Shown piece after piece: positions 1 through 12,300 of a DNA stretch of 64,000 nt. This DNA comes from Onchidella celtica (lineage: Eukaryota > Mollusca > Gastropoda > Systellommatophora > Onchidiidae). Location of the stretch: the NCBI GenBank assembly GCA_963931925.1, contig OZ007579.1, positions 47,722,271-47,786,270 of the forward strand. Direction: 5' to 3'. The first letter of the stretch is position 1. Each line of letters begins with the position of its first letter. The position numbers and the translations under genes were made by a program. A model generated the notes under the pieces. It ran no database searches, was not told the origin of the DNA, and was given only the letters and a program-made list of their open reading frames with translations.

Positions 1-1146
1 GGCTCCTTTGCACTTGCGCGGTTTCATCACGGGGCTAGCCATTTATCTCCCTGGGAAATTTCAAATAACGAGTAAAATTATGACGTCATCTATTTTTCTC
101 GTCCCCCAGACCTCTGTCCTTGAGAACAACAGAATCGACCAATGATTAACGAGACAGTGTCAGTGAACAAGCGACGAAGCTGACAAATTAAAACAACGAC
201 CCTTGACAACCACTCAAAACATACTGGTACATAAAAAATACATTTAAATAACATTATCACGACACATTATCGTAAACATGATTTGTTTCAACTGCGGTCA
301 AGTGACCCACCAAATAAGACGAGTAACCTCGGTTAGCGGCGATCACGGCAACTTAAAAAAAAAACCTTGAAAATTTGAACTCTTTAGAATTCTGGTTCAA
401 TATACAGAATCGATGTCCCAGTCTTAGTTCTTGTTTGTTCAGAGTCTACTTTTTGCACAAAAGAGAAATTCGTCTTTAAATGTTTACGGCCCTAGTGTTA
501 GGAGTTATCAGATCTGTGAAACAGCTTGATAAGTGCCACAACACATTTCAAACAAGTGTCAAAGTGTGCATTAATATGTTTAGACCTCTTCCACAGACTG
601 AACGATCTTCAGTTTTTCAGAAAACAAACAAACAAAAACTAAGGTTATGATGTATTAGATCCAAATTTTGGCGCCCAATCTACTCCATCCTAGTATCGCC
701 ACAGCACCAACGCCAGTACGTTTTTTACCCTTTCTTGCCTTCAGCAAATTATTTCAGAAATGCATATTGTGTAAAAATAATGATTCTATGAGTTCTACAG
801 AAAACAGTTGTTCATTTGACAAAAATACAACTAAAATCTCCTCGTGCGTTGTTCAGAGTCAGCAGGCAATAAAATTACAGTCTTCCACTGGGTGTGGTCA
901 GATAAATTATAATAGTTATTAATAACTTCAGACAATTTTCACAAGCTACAACAGTTTTAACAGGATGAGCAAGCGACACTCGGCGTCAAGCTCAAGTGAC
1001 AAATTGTGAATCTGTTCTTGATGTTAAAACACTGCAAGTGCAAAAGATTAAATGTTACAAAATGAGTTTCGGTATCAAGAGTATGTATTATGAGACAGTG
1101 ATAAGTTGAAAAAGAAAATCTGAGAGAGAAAAAAAGTATTCTTTTA
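1..1146. other. Upstream flank, no gene recognised
   Basis: AT-rich, non-coding in appearance. Short open frames here have no recognisable domain and no convincing splice structure. I see nothing specific beyond short A runs. Confidence 0.4.
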
Positions 1147-1219
1147 CAGAATTCGAACCCGGGTCTTTGTCTTATCACTCTAGCAAAGCTGAGTTCTCAA
1201 TCACCAAGCTGCAGAGACC
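1147..1219 (-). repeat. tRNA-derived SINE head
   Basis: Read on the minus strand, this stretch has a tRNA-like layout: an A-box-like segment (CTTGGTGATTGAGAACTCAG) followed about 40 bases later by a near-canonical pol III B box (GGTTCGAATTC at 1150-1160, within CCGGGTTCGAATTC). There is no paired acceptor stem, so it is not a working tRNA. A tRNA-derived SINE is the best explanation; the body would run towards lower coordinates, but its end is not visible without family alignments. Confidence 0.55.
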
Positions 1220-1337
1220 TTTGACTGTGAGGCTCAGAAAAGTCCGATATAAATGAAAGATAACCAGTCCGGTTTTTGATCAACTGAACAAGTAATGGCC
1301 TTGATACATACATGTATTTTATCGTTTTATTACTTTA

Positions 1338-1675
1338 AACCCCCAACGGACAGAGTAATACATTCTTAGAATAATGTCCTAATATAGTCTTAGAAAAATG
1401 TCCCGCTAGATTAAACCTTTAACGGATAGAGAAGAGTAAACAATTCTTAGAATAATGTTCTAATACATACATTTATATTCTTAGAATGTCCTGACAGCTG
1501 AAACCTTTAACGGATAGAGCAATATATTCTTAGAATGATGTCCTAATATATTCTTATAAAAATGTCCCACTAGCTCAAACTTTAACGGATATAGTGGAAT
1601 AAAAAATTTTTAGAATAATGTTCTAAACACACATTTATATTCTTAGAATGTCCCGATAGCTGAAACCTCCAAGGA
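1338..1675. repeat. Tandem array, ~80-bp unit
   Basis: The words aacggata(gag), attcttagaataatgt and aaaatgtccc recur in order, with the aacgga word at about 1345, 1421, 1509 and 1583 and a decayed form at 1664. This gives roughly four diverged units of 74-88 bp. There is no coding signal. Confidence 0.7.
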
Positions 1676-2141
1676 AGAATGTAATAATAATATATTATCT
1701 TCCTGACTTTTAGACTACGCACAGACAGCCCAATCTACACTGACAGTTCTGACTCATTTCTCAAAGCTCATCGTATCTTACTTTGTCTTTGCCATAAAAT
1801 AGAATTGCAGTCACGTCGTAAAATTTTCTTACTTTAATTTAAATACCGAAGATTATAATAGGGAAGTGAGATGAAACCTTTCTTGGGGGCGGGGGACGTT
1901 GGGACAGAACTTACCAATGGCTCTGAAATCTTACAACCTGAAAGGATGATATTATTTTATGATACTGTTTTTAGGGGGGGGGGGGGAGCTTAGTAGTTAT
2001 ACAGTAAGCTATAGATAAACAGTGATGACAACTCAGTGTTTTGTTTATTCCCCTTTGTAATACATTACTGTCCCCTAACAAAAGCCACTGTAAATTATCA
2101 GTTTAGGCTCGCACGAGGCGATTTTGACAGACTTACGGTAC

Positions 2142-2895
2142 TCATTCCGTGGTGACCTCACAATACTGAATTTCAGCAAAGAGTATGTATGTATAGAGAG
2201 GTTTCACTATTAATATTATTGGTCGAACTGCACTGCGAGACACGAGAGGCGCCGCGAAACCACTGTTAGCATGGAGCGGAAAGTAGGTCGCTGAGGTAAA
2301 CAATACCCGTTTGTGCATTTCCACGGGGTCTAAGAGCTTACAAACGGATCTAAATAGTTTTAATAAACCTAGAAATATGAACAAACCACAGTAAATAGAC
2401 ACTATCTTTGGTGAAGGCGGCCTCGTTCAATTCTTGTTTACCGGAGCGACCTAGTTTCGCGATTTGGCGGCAGAGAGATCTCTCTATAATACATACTCTC
2501 TGGTTTCAGTGAGAACCACCTTGTTGGCTGGTCCGTGGGAACTCATAGAAACCAGAGAGTATAGATGTATAGAGAGAACTCACTTCCGCCAAATCGCGAA
2601 ACTAGGTCGCTGCGGTAAACACGAAATTGAAGAACTGAAAGAGACCTTCTTCACCAAAGATAGTGTGCATATCTGTTTACTATGGTTTCTTCATATGTTT
2701 GTGTTGATTGAAACTATTTACAACCCTTTGTAAGCTTGTACGCCCCGTTGAAATGCACAAACGGATGCTAACAGTGGTCAAACAGAGCCTCCCGTGTCTC
2801 GCAGTGCAAATCGACCAATAGTGAACTCTTTTTCTCTATAATAATATATACACTCTCTGCTGAAACTCAATGTTGTGACGTCAACATGCAACCAG
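2142..2895. mobile_element. Foldback (long-TIR) element
   Basis: The left part (2150-2470) and right part (2580-2885) are diverged reverse complements. Examples: gaatttcagcaaagagtat on the left against actctctgctgaaactcaa on the right; gcactgcgagacacgagagg against cctcccgtgtctcgcagtgc; gttagcat against atgctaac. Inside is a tighter hairpin: agcgacctagtttcgcgatt (2445-2464) pairs with aatcgcgaaactaggtcgct (2592-2611). This is typical of non-autonomous foldback DNA elements. No transposase is present. Open frames crossing the element are by-products. Confidence 0.7.
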
Positions 2896-3467
2896 CCTCG
2901 CGCCGATCAAAATTGGCCAGGTGCTCGCCCAGGCTTTGTACTACCAAACTGAGTTCTCTTGGGGGGGGGGGGGGTAGATGTTGACACAAACTCAGTTCTG
3001 TTTATTTGGAGTGACCAATTATTCTTATACGTGGTTTTGTCGGAGAACATAGTGGCAGACAAGCTCAGTTTGAAGGGCTGAGCTGAACAAGCACACCAAA
3101 ACCGTCCATGATTTCCGAGTGGCAGTGTGCTGTGAAACTAATGTACTTCATTATCTCACATCTTCCAGCAGCATCGTGGAATGTTGTTGTTGTTTTTTTT
3201 CGCCTCAGATATTTTTTGTAAACAAGAAAGTGCGTTATCCTAGAAAAATGGGTCGACATTTGTGAGTTTTCATACTGTTTATCATCTCGCAAGGGACAGC
3301 TGAGGTGAGTGGTTTTACGTGTACTGTTTCGTACAGTGAAGATTATGATCAGGCTACCCAAAACGTGTCTTCCTGTGGTCTACACGACGTCTTTGTGTTC
3401 ATTAAAGCCATACTCAGACTTTAGTTGGTTTGTTGTTAAACGTCGCTTAAAATTGAATCCAGAAATG

Positions 3468-3672
3468 AGGGAAAGAGTACCATTAGAGTTACACAACTTC
3501 GTTACGGTACATGTTCTGAGTGTTTATTGCCAAGCCGCGTATTTACAGTGTAGGGCCTACTATGAAAACATCCATCTAGTGGCCAAGAGTGAGACGCCTT
3601 CGCTCATGGACGTTCCTAGAGTCGAGTTCTTGCAGTATTCCTAATGTGTGACTCAAGTGGAACTCCCCCCGT
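3468..3672. mobile_element. Small MITE, family X copy 1
   Basis: The ends gagtaccattagagttacac and gtgtgactcaagtggaactc are imperfect inverted repeats about 200 bp apart. The same ends and interior recur at 32.96-33.15 kb and, more decayed, at 4.99-5.33 kb. The interior word ctactatgaaaacatccatctag matches ctacaaaaatacctacctag in the 33-kb copy. Non-coding, non-autonomous DNA element. Confidence 0.55.
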
Positions 3673-4985
3673 AATGAGTTCAAGGGGTGCATAATTAAAC
3701 CAGATTACAAGGCGTCATGGGAAGGAGTTCCATATTATGTCCCAGCCACTTTGAATTCTTGCGATTCTTCACAGAGGTAGGCTTTGGGATAAGATTAGGT
3801 TTAAGTTAGGAAAAGGGACAGGGTTTCCTTAGGTACGGACCACGGGAGAGTTGACGTGTCCGGTTTTCTTGAGGTGACGAGTATGTGTACGGAGAGGACT
3901 GGGGGTCAGGGACAGGTTTGATTATAGGTTTGGGGTTGGGGATAGGGTTAGTAATACATTTCTTTCATCACTTTTAATGTCTTTTATCACTCTTGTCCCA
4001 TTAAAAGGTTTGCAGGAATGTGTTTCTGGGGGTAACCGGATTCAATAATCTTTCCCCGTCCATTCTGACCTTAGTTCGTTACAGTGGTGAGGTTTGGGGG
4101 GGGGGGGGGATTCCGGGAAGGTCTTCCCCTCGTCCGCGCCACTTACCAAAAAGTTAACAAACATAATATGGTGAAGAGCTCCCCTAACCCGCACTTTCGT
4201 TCTTTCTTTCTTCTTTCTTTGTCCCATACAGATACTAAATCCAACCTTTTGATACGCTCGCTCAAATGTCCCCTCTTTAGCGTGTTTTCTTGACTGGCGC
4301 GGAAGGGCGGAGGACCTCCCGAGTTCCGTACGTCCCGACCACCCAGTCAACATTATATTATTCCAAACCTATTCTCAATCCTTGCCTCATTCCTAACCCT
4401 AAACCTGATTTTACCCCTAGCCCCGTCTCTTACACTTTCAAACATAAAAGAAAGGTTTGGGTTACTGATAAAGACAGGATAGATTTAGAGTATCATGATT
4501 CGGCGGCCAGGACCTACGGAGTACCCCCAGTTTGGGATGAGCTTAGGCTTAGAGATAAGGAAGACAGCTCTGTGTCTCCCAAACACTTTGAACTCTTAAA
4601 ATCATTGAAAAGAGTTCGATATTACTTATACTACTTAAGTCGGGGCACATATGGAAGTTTGGGATTTTTCTCATATTTCCGTGTTCCTGATCCTATTGGG
4701 GGGGGGGGGGGGTAGGATCGAGTACGTAGTCTTCTCGGACAAGGACGAAAAAATCGGAGAGCCCGCGTGCACGTTGTGCACGTCAAAGTTACCTTGGCAG
4801 TTGGAAATCGAAAAGAGCAGGCTGAACAGGCCGCTGCCAGGGCAAAATCAAATAAAATTCATCCCTACCACCCCCCCCTTTCATCTCCACCCCCCCCCCC
4901 AAAAAAAAACCCCGACCGGCGCTGCGCTGTGGCGACGACGTGCCTGCTTCAGTTGTAACTGGGTGCAATGACACAAAGGCAATTT
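3673..4985. other. Low-complexity stretch with G and C runs
   Basis: Contains G runs near 4097 and 4699 and C runs near 4867 and 4890. Words such as ggttggggatagggttag (3935-3952) have a reversed counterpart near 4385 (cctaaccctaaacc), suggesting a decayed foldback element. A 141-codon open frame at 4290-4715 ends in a glycine run made by the G homopolymer and has no recognisable domain. I do not call it a gene. Confidence 0.35.
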
Positions 4986-5332
4986 TCCCAAATGGGATTA
5001 AAGTAGTATACAAGTTATACAAATACAAATATTCCATGCTCTGAGTGTTAACATCACCGGGCCGCGCATTTACCATAAAAACATTCACCTAGAGCAGTGT
5101 ATCTCAACGTGTGGAGTGGGACGGATATATAAAGACTTTTAATATCTGTTTGTGCACGAACTTTGTCCTATTCATAGTGGGGCACACATTTTTTTTTTGT
5201 GTGTGTGTGGAAAATTGAAGTGGTGCATGGGACAAAAAAAGTTCAGAAACACTGATTTAGAGGACTAACTCGCCGAACCTCTTCGCTTATAATACCCTTT
5301 CTTTGTGTCTCAAATGGCAATCCCTCCTTACC
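4986..5332. mobile_element. Small MITE, family X copy 2, interrupted
   Basis: Similar to the 3.47-kb copy: gctctgagtgtt, then cattcacctagag, later aggactaactcgcc, ending gtgtctcaaatggcaatccc. About 130 bp (5100-5240, including a T run and GT repeat) separates two halves that are contiguous in the 33-kb copy, so it is interrupted. Confidence 0.45.
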
Positions 5333-5339
5333 AAGGAAA

Positions 5340-6560
5340 GGTTTGAGGGTTACGGATTTGAACAAAGTGGTCGGGACGTGCCGTAGTGAACTCTTCCCGC
5401 CTCATGATTATAATGAAAAGTTTCATTGTAGATTGTGTTCCTTTTCTGTTGCAGAAGTTCTCAACACGTGAGTAGAGTTTGCAACATAATTCGAAGGGTG
5501 CCTGGACAAACACCGTAACTCGAAAATTTTCGATCTATTTTTTTTTAATTTTTGAACATTCTGTTTCGCTTTGGTAAGTACTAGATCTACATTTTGACGT
5601 GATGCGATCGAATTCCATTATCGAATTAAGTGACCTAATTATTGATGGAGATTTAAAGGTCGTAACAGACATTTGATACTTCATGTCAAACTTTCAAATC
5701 GCTCTCCTGTAAAAGTTACAAAACTGGCGATACGGTCTTTGCGCAGGCACCCCTCGATATACATTCATGCAACCGTACTTGACCAGGAACTTTTACCCGC
5801 CCTCTCTCCCACTACCCCCTTCCACTTCCACTTGAAAACGTGTGACGTCAGTGAGAGTACACACATACATGACATACACACACACAGCACAGCACATGTC
5901 ATTGTTGACTCACACATCATGTTTTGTTCCCAGTGGTGTTTTAGTTTCCTTGGACAGACACAAGCTTTGTCATCCAGTGCAATGTGAGTAAGTTTGATTT
6001 ACGCGGATGTACGCTTGTCGCTCCACTCTTGGAAGTCTTAATCATACTGTAATGGAGCTAGAGAGTGAACATGTAAGCATCTGAAACCTCGTATCTATGT
6101 GTGTAAAAATTTATTTTTTGTGTGTGTGAACTGCTGCAATTTTTTTACGCTAAATTACATAGACAGAGAGAAATGGAGGAAGGAGATGTACAGTGCATCA
6201 AGGCGGCGCCCCGACGACACCGCAAGGGGTTAAAGGAGACAACAACAACAACAACAAACATGGACAACAGCAGGCTCGCATGTGCGCGCCTTATAGTCTA
6301 AGCATGCTATAGAATTGTAACCAGTTTGTGACCAACTTCCAAAACGTAACTGCTGCCTTTTCGCCAACGAAAGGGGATTAGGGGTGAAACAAAACCAAGG
6401 CTGGCGGCTCGCCTAATTGTGGTTGGCGAGTCCAACGTGTTCCTAAGCCTAGGCCTTATCCTTTGCAAAGAGAGACAGAGAGACAGAGAGACAGAGAGAC
6501 AGAGAGACAGATATCATAAAGCAGAATTTTTAAAATAGTTTTTTCTATCTTACTCTCCAG
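5340..6560. other. Region upstream of mos
   Basis: No coding exon recognised. It holds short simple repeats: an aac triplet run near 6241 and an agagacag octamer repeat at 6468-6511. A pyrimidine-rich tract ending in ctccag at 6559-6560 could be a splice acceptor feeding the mos start exon, so a 5' untranslated exon may lie here. I cannot place the promoter. Confidence 0.35.
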
Positions 6561-6628
6561 GACCGACGGGTGGAAAAGTCAAGAGTATGCTCGGCTCTGG
6601 TGCATGAAAAGTAATAGATCTACGGGTG

Positions 6629-7328
6629 ATGCTTCATCAACCTCCGGGTGGAAACGGCGACCCTGACCTACTGCGTCACGTGCTGACAAAGAACATGGTT
6701 GTCGCCGGTCCAGATACCGGTACCGCTTTAGCACACGGACAATTGTCTCCGGACTCGCTCAAGCCAGACAAATACAGTAAAGACTTGGACAGCTTCAGCC
6801 GCACTTTGGAATACCGTGAGGATAGAGACTCTTTGGAAACACACAGCGATGATAGTAATAACGATGATGACGACGTTGTGAAACAACACCTGGCAACACC
6901 AGCCACGAACTTTCACTCCGACATTGCATCATTCCCATTCCAGGTCAAAGTTCGACAGCCAACGCCCCCTGAGTTCTTTCATCACAGAGCTCACCAGTCC
7001 AAACGCCAGAGCAAGACAGAGAACATATCCATATGCACGAACAGTGCTCGAGATTTGGAAACTGACTCAACTGGAGCTATATCACCCTTCTCAGCGGATC
7101 GTCTTTGCTCCCGAGATGCACTGCAGCGGAAAGGTAGCGCGCTCCTTTCAGCGGGATTTCCCGATGAAACTGTTTGGACACCGAAGGCTCTGAATTTCCC
7201 CAGAAAGTTTCCGAATTCTCTCTCGCCCCTAAGATCACCCTTGACCCCGAGTTCACGATCTGTAAGACGGAGTGACATTGTCTTTGGGGAAGTCATTGGC
7301 AAAGGAGGATTTGGCAAGGTGCACGCGG
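6629..7328 (+). CDS. mos: mos exon 1: N-terminal extension and Gly loop
   Basis: Encodes residues 1-233 plus one base of the next codon. The donor is gtgagt at 7329. The last 25 residues begin the kinase domain (SDIVFGEVIGKGGFGKVHA). The rest is low in hydrophobic residues, with an acidic run (about residues 77-86) and Ser/Pro-rich stretches, and is probably disordered. Confidence 0.85.
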
Positions 7329-9289
7329 GTGAGTAAGATCGAACAGTCTAAACCTAATTAAAATTCTATTCAAGGGTAGGTCTTGTATGATAGTCTGCCC
7401 TTTGTATATCTTTTAAAACTATTATGTAAATAGAAAGACCCACCCCCGCCTGTCTTTTCATCTGTGACGTGGCAATGGAGAGGAGAAAGCTGGGCAGTTT
7501 GGGATGTAAGAGTGGCAAGGCTCATATTTTATATATACGTTTTATCTTTACGCACCGAGAGCACGATTAGTTTACGGTAATCTGTAGGGAACGGGATTTA
7601 ATGACACAGTTACTATATTTAAATTTACCGACGGCGTCATGGGACATTCGAACTGTTCAACGCGGTGGTTAAGCACAGTTGTTATGGACTTTGAAAGGGC
7701 GATTCGAGGCACAAAGATCAATTGCACATGAAAAGTGTCTATAAACTACAAAATCCATAACTGTGCTTAACCGCCGCGTTGAACAGTTCGAATGACCCAT
7801 GACGTAAATCTAAATATAGTAACTGTGTCATTCAATCCCGTTCCCTATAGAACTAACTGCTGACTCACAGTTGTCTTGCACAATGGACAAACCCTCTCTA
7901 TGTCACTGTGATTTCCGCCCCATAGTTCGTGTGAAATCCCTTGCCCTCAGTCAACGTGGGTTTACCCACAGACACTAGAAACGATAAGATGAGACACTGT
8001 CTTCTTCGGACGACTAAAAAACCGTGCACACAATTTGCGGGCTGATCGGGGGCGTGGCCCATGCTTGATATAATGGTAAATTTATTATGCAAAATTTTGA
8101 CAGCGCTACTGCGACAAAAACAAAAAAAGAAATAATAACCAGAATTTTCCCACAGCGATTGAGGCTATAATTCCACAATAAGTGAAGGTAATCGAGGCCT
8201 ATAGCGATAGCTGAACAGTGAACAAAATTCAATATTTTCCCTATTTGACTTTGTAAAATACGGCACTTTTCATGACTTCTGCGCGTGTGCCGCCAGGCGG
8301 CGGTGCTAAATCTTTGCACGCTAAGAGCACTAGCTGTATCATCTTACCAATTCTGGTATCTTTGGTTTACTTACGTTTATTCGCGCGTCATCAACCTGTA
8401 CGTGTGTACGACTAATGTGCACACTGCTTTAAGAGACATCGAAATTGCTTTGTTTGCCCGTTTTTCTCCATAGAGCCATGACACACTAGCTGCGTTATAG
8501 CGCGGCTGAACCACGATGGCTGTAGCACCGATCAAACGTGCGATAAACGTGTCTAGAGCCTTTTGGGTTCAATAGTCGAGTTATGTCAAGCAATTTCAGG
8601 CCCCACGACAAGGCATCCAGTATGACATTGCCCAAACTGTTGACATCGGTAAAACTGAAAACAGTACGCGAAATATATGGTGAACTCAGATCCAGACTCC
8701 ATACATTGTAAATATAATTACCGAACATGTAGGAATCCTTCAGTGGCGCCCGGTACCTTTAACCAGTTTGTTGCATCCAACAGGTAGCATGCACGGCCAG
8801 CCGGTAGCCATCAAGGTGGTACAGAAGAGACGAGGTTCTGGAATCCACAGAGAGATCGTACAAGCAGAGAGACTGGCCTTCACTCTCAAACTTAAACATG
8901 AAAATATTGTCAGTAAGTTATTGGACAGAATGACATTCTGATCAACTGTTTTTCTTTTGTTTACTGTTCTCCTTTCTTCGAACTCCGCGACAAATTTATA
9001 GACCAAAAGGTGTTTGTTTTTTTTCCCGTGACAAACTTTCTGATCAACAGAATTTTTTTCGTGTGATATTAATACCTGAAAAATTATTTTCTTTTTATTT
9101 ACGTGACAAATTTTTGGATGAATTGTGTTCAAGTCTTTGTTTTTGGAGGATCCCAGACTTTGGCATTCGCACCTTTAGGTTTTGTTTTCTTTTCAATTTT
9201 CTTGTTCTTCGATGGTTGTTGTTTCTGTTGTCTTCTTGGTTTACAGAGTCTCCAAACGGGTTCCAGATTGGTTTGCCTGTCCCATGCCG

Positions 9290-9325
<36 letters not shown>

Positions 9326-12300
9326 TTTCTGGCCAACTGAATTTTTTCTAATCTTGTATTCCGCTAAAGATATTCAAATCGATATACATGTAATCGTTTA
9401 TTTATTTCGTGTTTCGTAACAAAGAACAGTCATCACCAGTTCTTCATTTTCTTCGTGACCTCCTCAGACATTTTCGGTGTGAACATGTGTGACGGTCTGA
9501 GAGGTGACGCATTGATAGTTATGGAGCTGGTCAGCCCTCGGACATTACAGTCCACCTTAGATGACGTCACTCGTCACGTGTCTCAGTCAGAGCGTCTCAG
9601 GTTTGCCCTGGAGGTAGGTGTGATCTTTCCATCTTAAAGCCTGACATGAAGTTCCCGGTATTGCCCGGAATAAACCTGTGCCCCCCCCCCCCACCGTTCT
9701 CTCTCTCTCTCCACCATGAAAGAATTATTTTCTAGCGTAGACCCACAGCGCATCGTTTCCTTTATGAAAGAGGCTAAGATCTACAACTTGATTACAAAAA
9801 TTTTGAACATGTGCTCATTTACAAAACTTATTTTACATGTAGATCCATTCAAAACAACTTTTGAGAAGTTTACCAATGTAATTACATTTATATGGAACTA
9901 ATTAATTCCACTGGTGAAATTAAATTGATGAAGCTTTGAATATGAAACATAAATAAAGTATACAGATGGTGATATATATACTCAAAGTGGAGGTATCGTG
10001 CCGAGGCACCGTAAAACCCAACCCAAACTCAAACTATCTCTGCATGTCTCTTTGCCTATTCAGACTTGCTACAGATTTCATATGCGTCAGGGCACTGTAT
10101 GCTTGTTTCTGTTCTGGGACATGGCACCAATATGAATGCATGTCAGATGCATGCCCCGTGCACCAGGCCAATCAATAGGGGAAAATGTACATGTTTACAA
10201 TAATCCTCAAAAGATTGTCTGAAACTTCAAAAAACGAAACCAGGTGAATACAAAGGAGGCTGGGTTAGATTAATTTAGGCTTGAGAAATTTAATTTTATG
10301 ATATTTGAAACTCATTCGGGCTGTGACATTGGGCAAAGAAAAAAAAAAGGGGGTGGGGGGAGGGGTGCAGAAGTGTTCCCAAATTAAATACTCTAGCCTT
10401 TTTTTTGTTTGTTGTTGTTGTAATGAGCTTAGCTAACAGAGCCGAGAACAGCCTAGACAAAGACACTGGATGCAATAAGATGAGACATTTTTTAGCGGGC
10501 ACGGATTTGGCACTGCCACCTGGGGGCGAATGCGCGGAAGTCATGAACGATGCCGTATTTTACAAAGTCAATATAGGGAAAATATTGGATTTTGTTCACT
10601 GTTCAGCTATCGCTGTAGGCCTTTATCGAAGTCGCTTATTTTGTAGTTAGGTCTATAACTTCAATCGCTGTAGGAACACTGGCTTTTTTAAAAAAATGTT
10701 TCAGTAGCACTGTAACAAATCCGTATCATTAATTTATCATTATATCAAGAAGACTATTCTTTTTATGCCATGCGCCACGAGCCCCGCCTCCATCATCACA
10801 CAAACTGTGTGCACGGTTTTTTTTAGAGACACGAGGAAGGGAGTGTCTGATCTTATCGCATCTAGTATCTTTGGTCTAGATTTCACACAGACTCAAAATA
10901 ATACTGAAACACACTATGGCACATGTAATAACATGTACCTGTATGGAATAAAATAAGTGAAATTTAATGTTTTGGCTTCAGATCACCAAAGCCCTGAATT
11001 ACCTGCACACGAATGACGTGGTTCATCTTGACGTCAAACCTCGTAATGTCTTGATGACGTCGGATGACGTGTGCAAACTGGGTGACTTCGGGAGCCTCAC
11101 CCGTACGCGAATGGATTGTCCACATGAAGAGGTGGAGTTCACGCAGCTGCTAGGTAAGTGTGTCGTCACTTCTCATGGACGGTGGGCTCATACCTCTCAA
11201 CGAAAAGAGATGAAATGGTCTTTAGCAGACTTCGTTTGGGCCAAACGCCGTTTTTAACTCAGGGGAGAAAAGAATGTGTGGCATGTCATTGTCAACTATC
11301 AATAAAACATGATATTTTGACCACATGTTTACATTTCCTGCATATCCGAAGAAGGCACTACGCCTGAGGATACAGTTAAAGAATTACTTTATGGCGTGGC
11401 CCTACAGAGCGTTGTGTCCTTGCTGCATGAGGCTAACATCTACAACTTTATTTAAAACCTTCTGTACTCATTTACAAAGCTCTTTTCAGATACATACAAA
11501 ACAAGTTTTGAGAATTTTACCATGTGATAAAATTTATACGGAACTATTTAATTTTATTCCATTCGTGAAATTTAAATTGATAAAGCCCTAAATACGAAAT
11601 ATAAATGAAGTACCCAAATACATTATTGGCCGTCAACATCAAACTGACGGCAGTGAGGTATCGCAACCAACGGATCTACCTCGGAACGATATCTTTACTG
11701 TAAGTAAACTTGAGGCTAATCCCGTCAGATCGACGCAGGGTTAGTTGCTGGGTTGTATGTATGTACTGTATGACGTGTAACATGTCTACGGACATGTAGA
11801 AGGCCCAGTATTTCGCAGAGACTTATACCTGAAATTTACTGTTTCAGGCACGCTGCCTTACAGAGCTCCGGAACTGATGAAAGGATGTTTCCCAAAAAAC
11901 AAAGCAGATATTTACTCTCTAGGAATCACTTTGTGGCAGTTGGTAAGTAAGACAGAGGCAGACAAGGAAACTGTTTCTAGGCTAAATTAATCATACATGT
12001 ATTTTTAATAATCACTGGATTAACCCAATGTTTCTGGACTTTTAGCGAGATTGGGGGGGGGGGGGCGTTTTGGAAAGAAATTGGAAAGGGGGGAGGGGTC
12101 AAAGCCAAAGACGCGGAACTGAGGTGTGGGCATAACATATCTGAGCGATAGCTTACTATGCATGCCTATAAAACATCTCATTGACGTTTGAAAACTGTTG
12201 AAGAGGAAATTTGTAATGTGATTTTGTATCCATGGGTAGATCTGCACACTCATCACTGTCTCATAATCTTATTTTGGGAGATCTTGTTTGTACTACATGT

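Noticed and set aside
3930-3955. Telomere-like ggggttggggatagggttag
   Set aside because: Only a few degenerate units; no tandem TTAGGG array, so not an interstitial telomere.
4290-4715. 141-codon plus-strand frame
   Set aside because: Its tail is polyglycine from a G run, no domain is recognised, and no splice sites or homologous copy support it.
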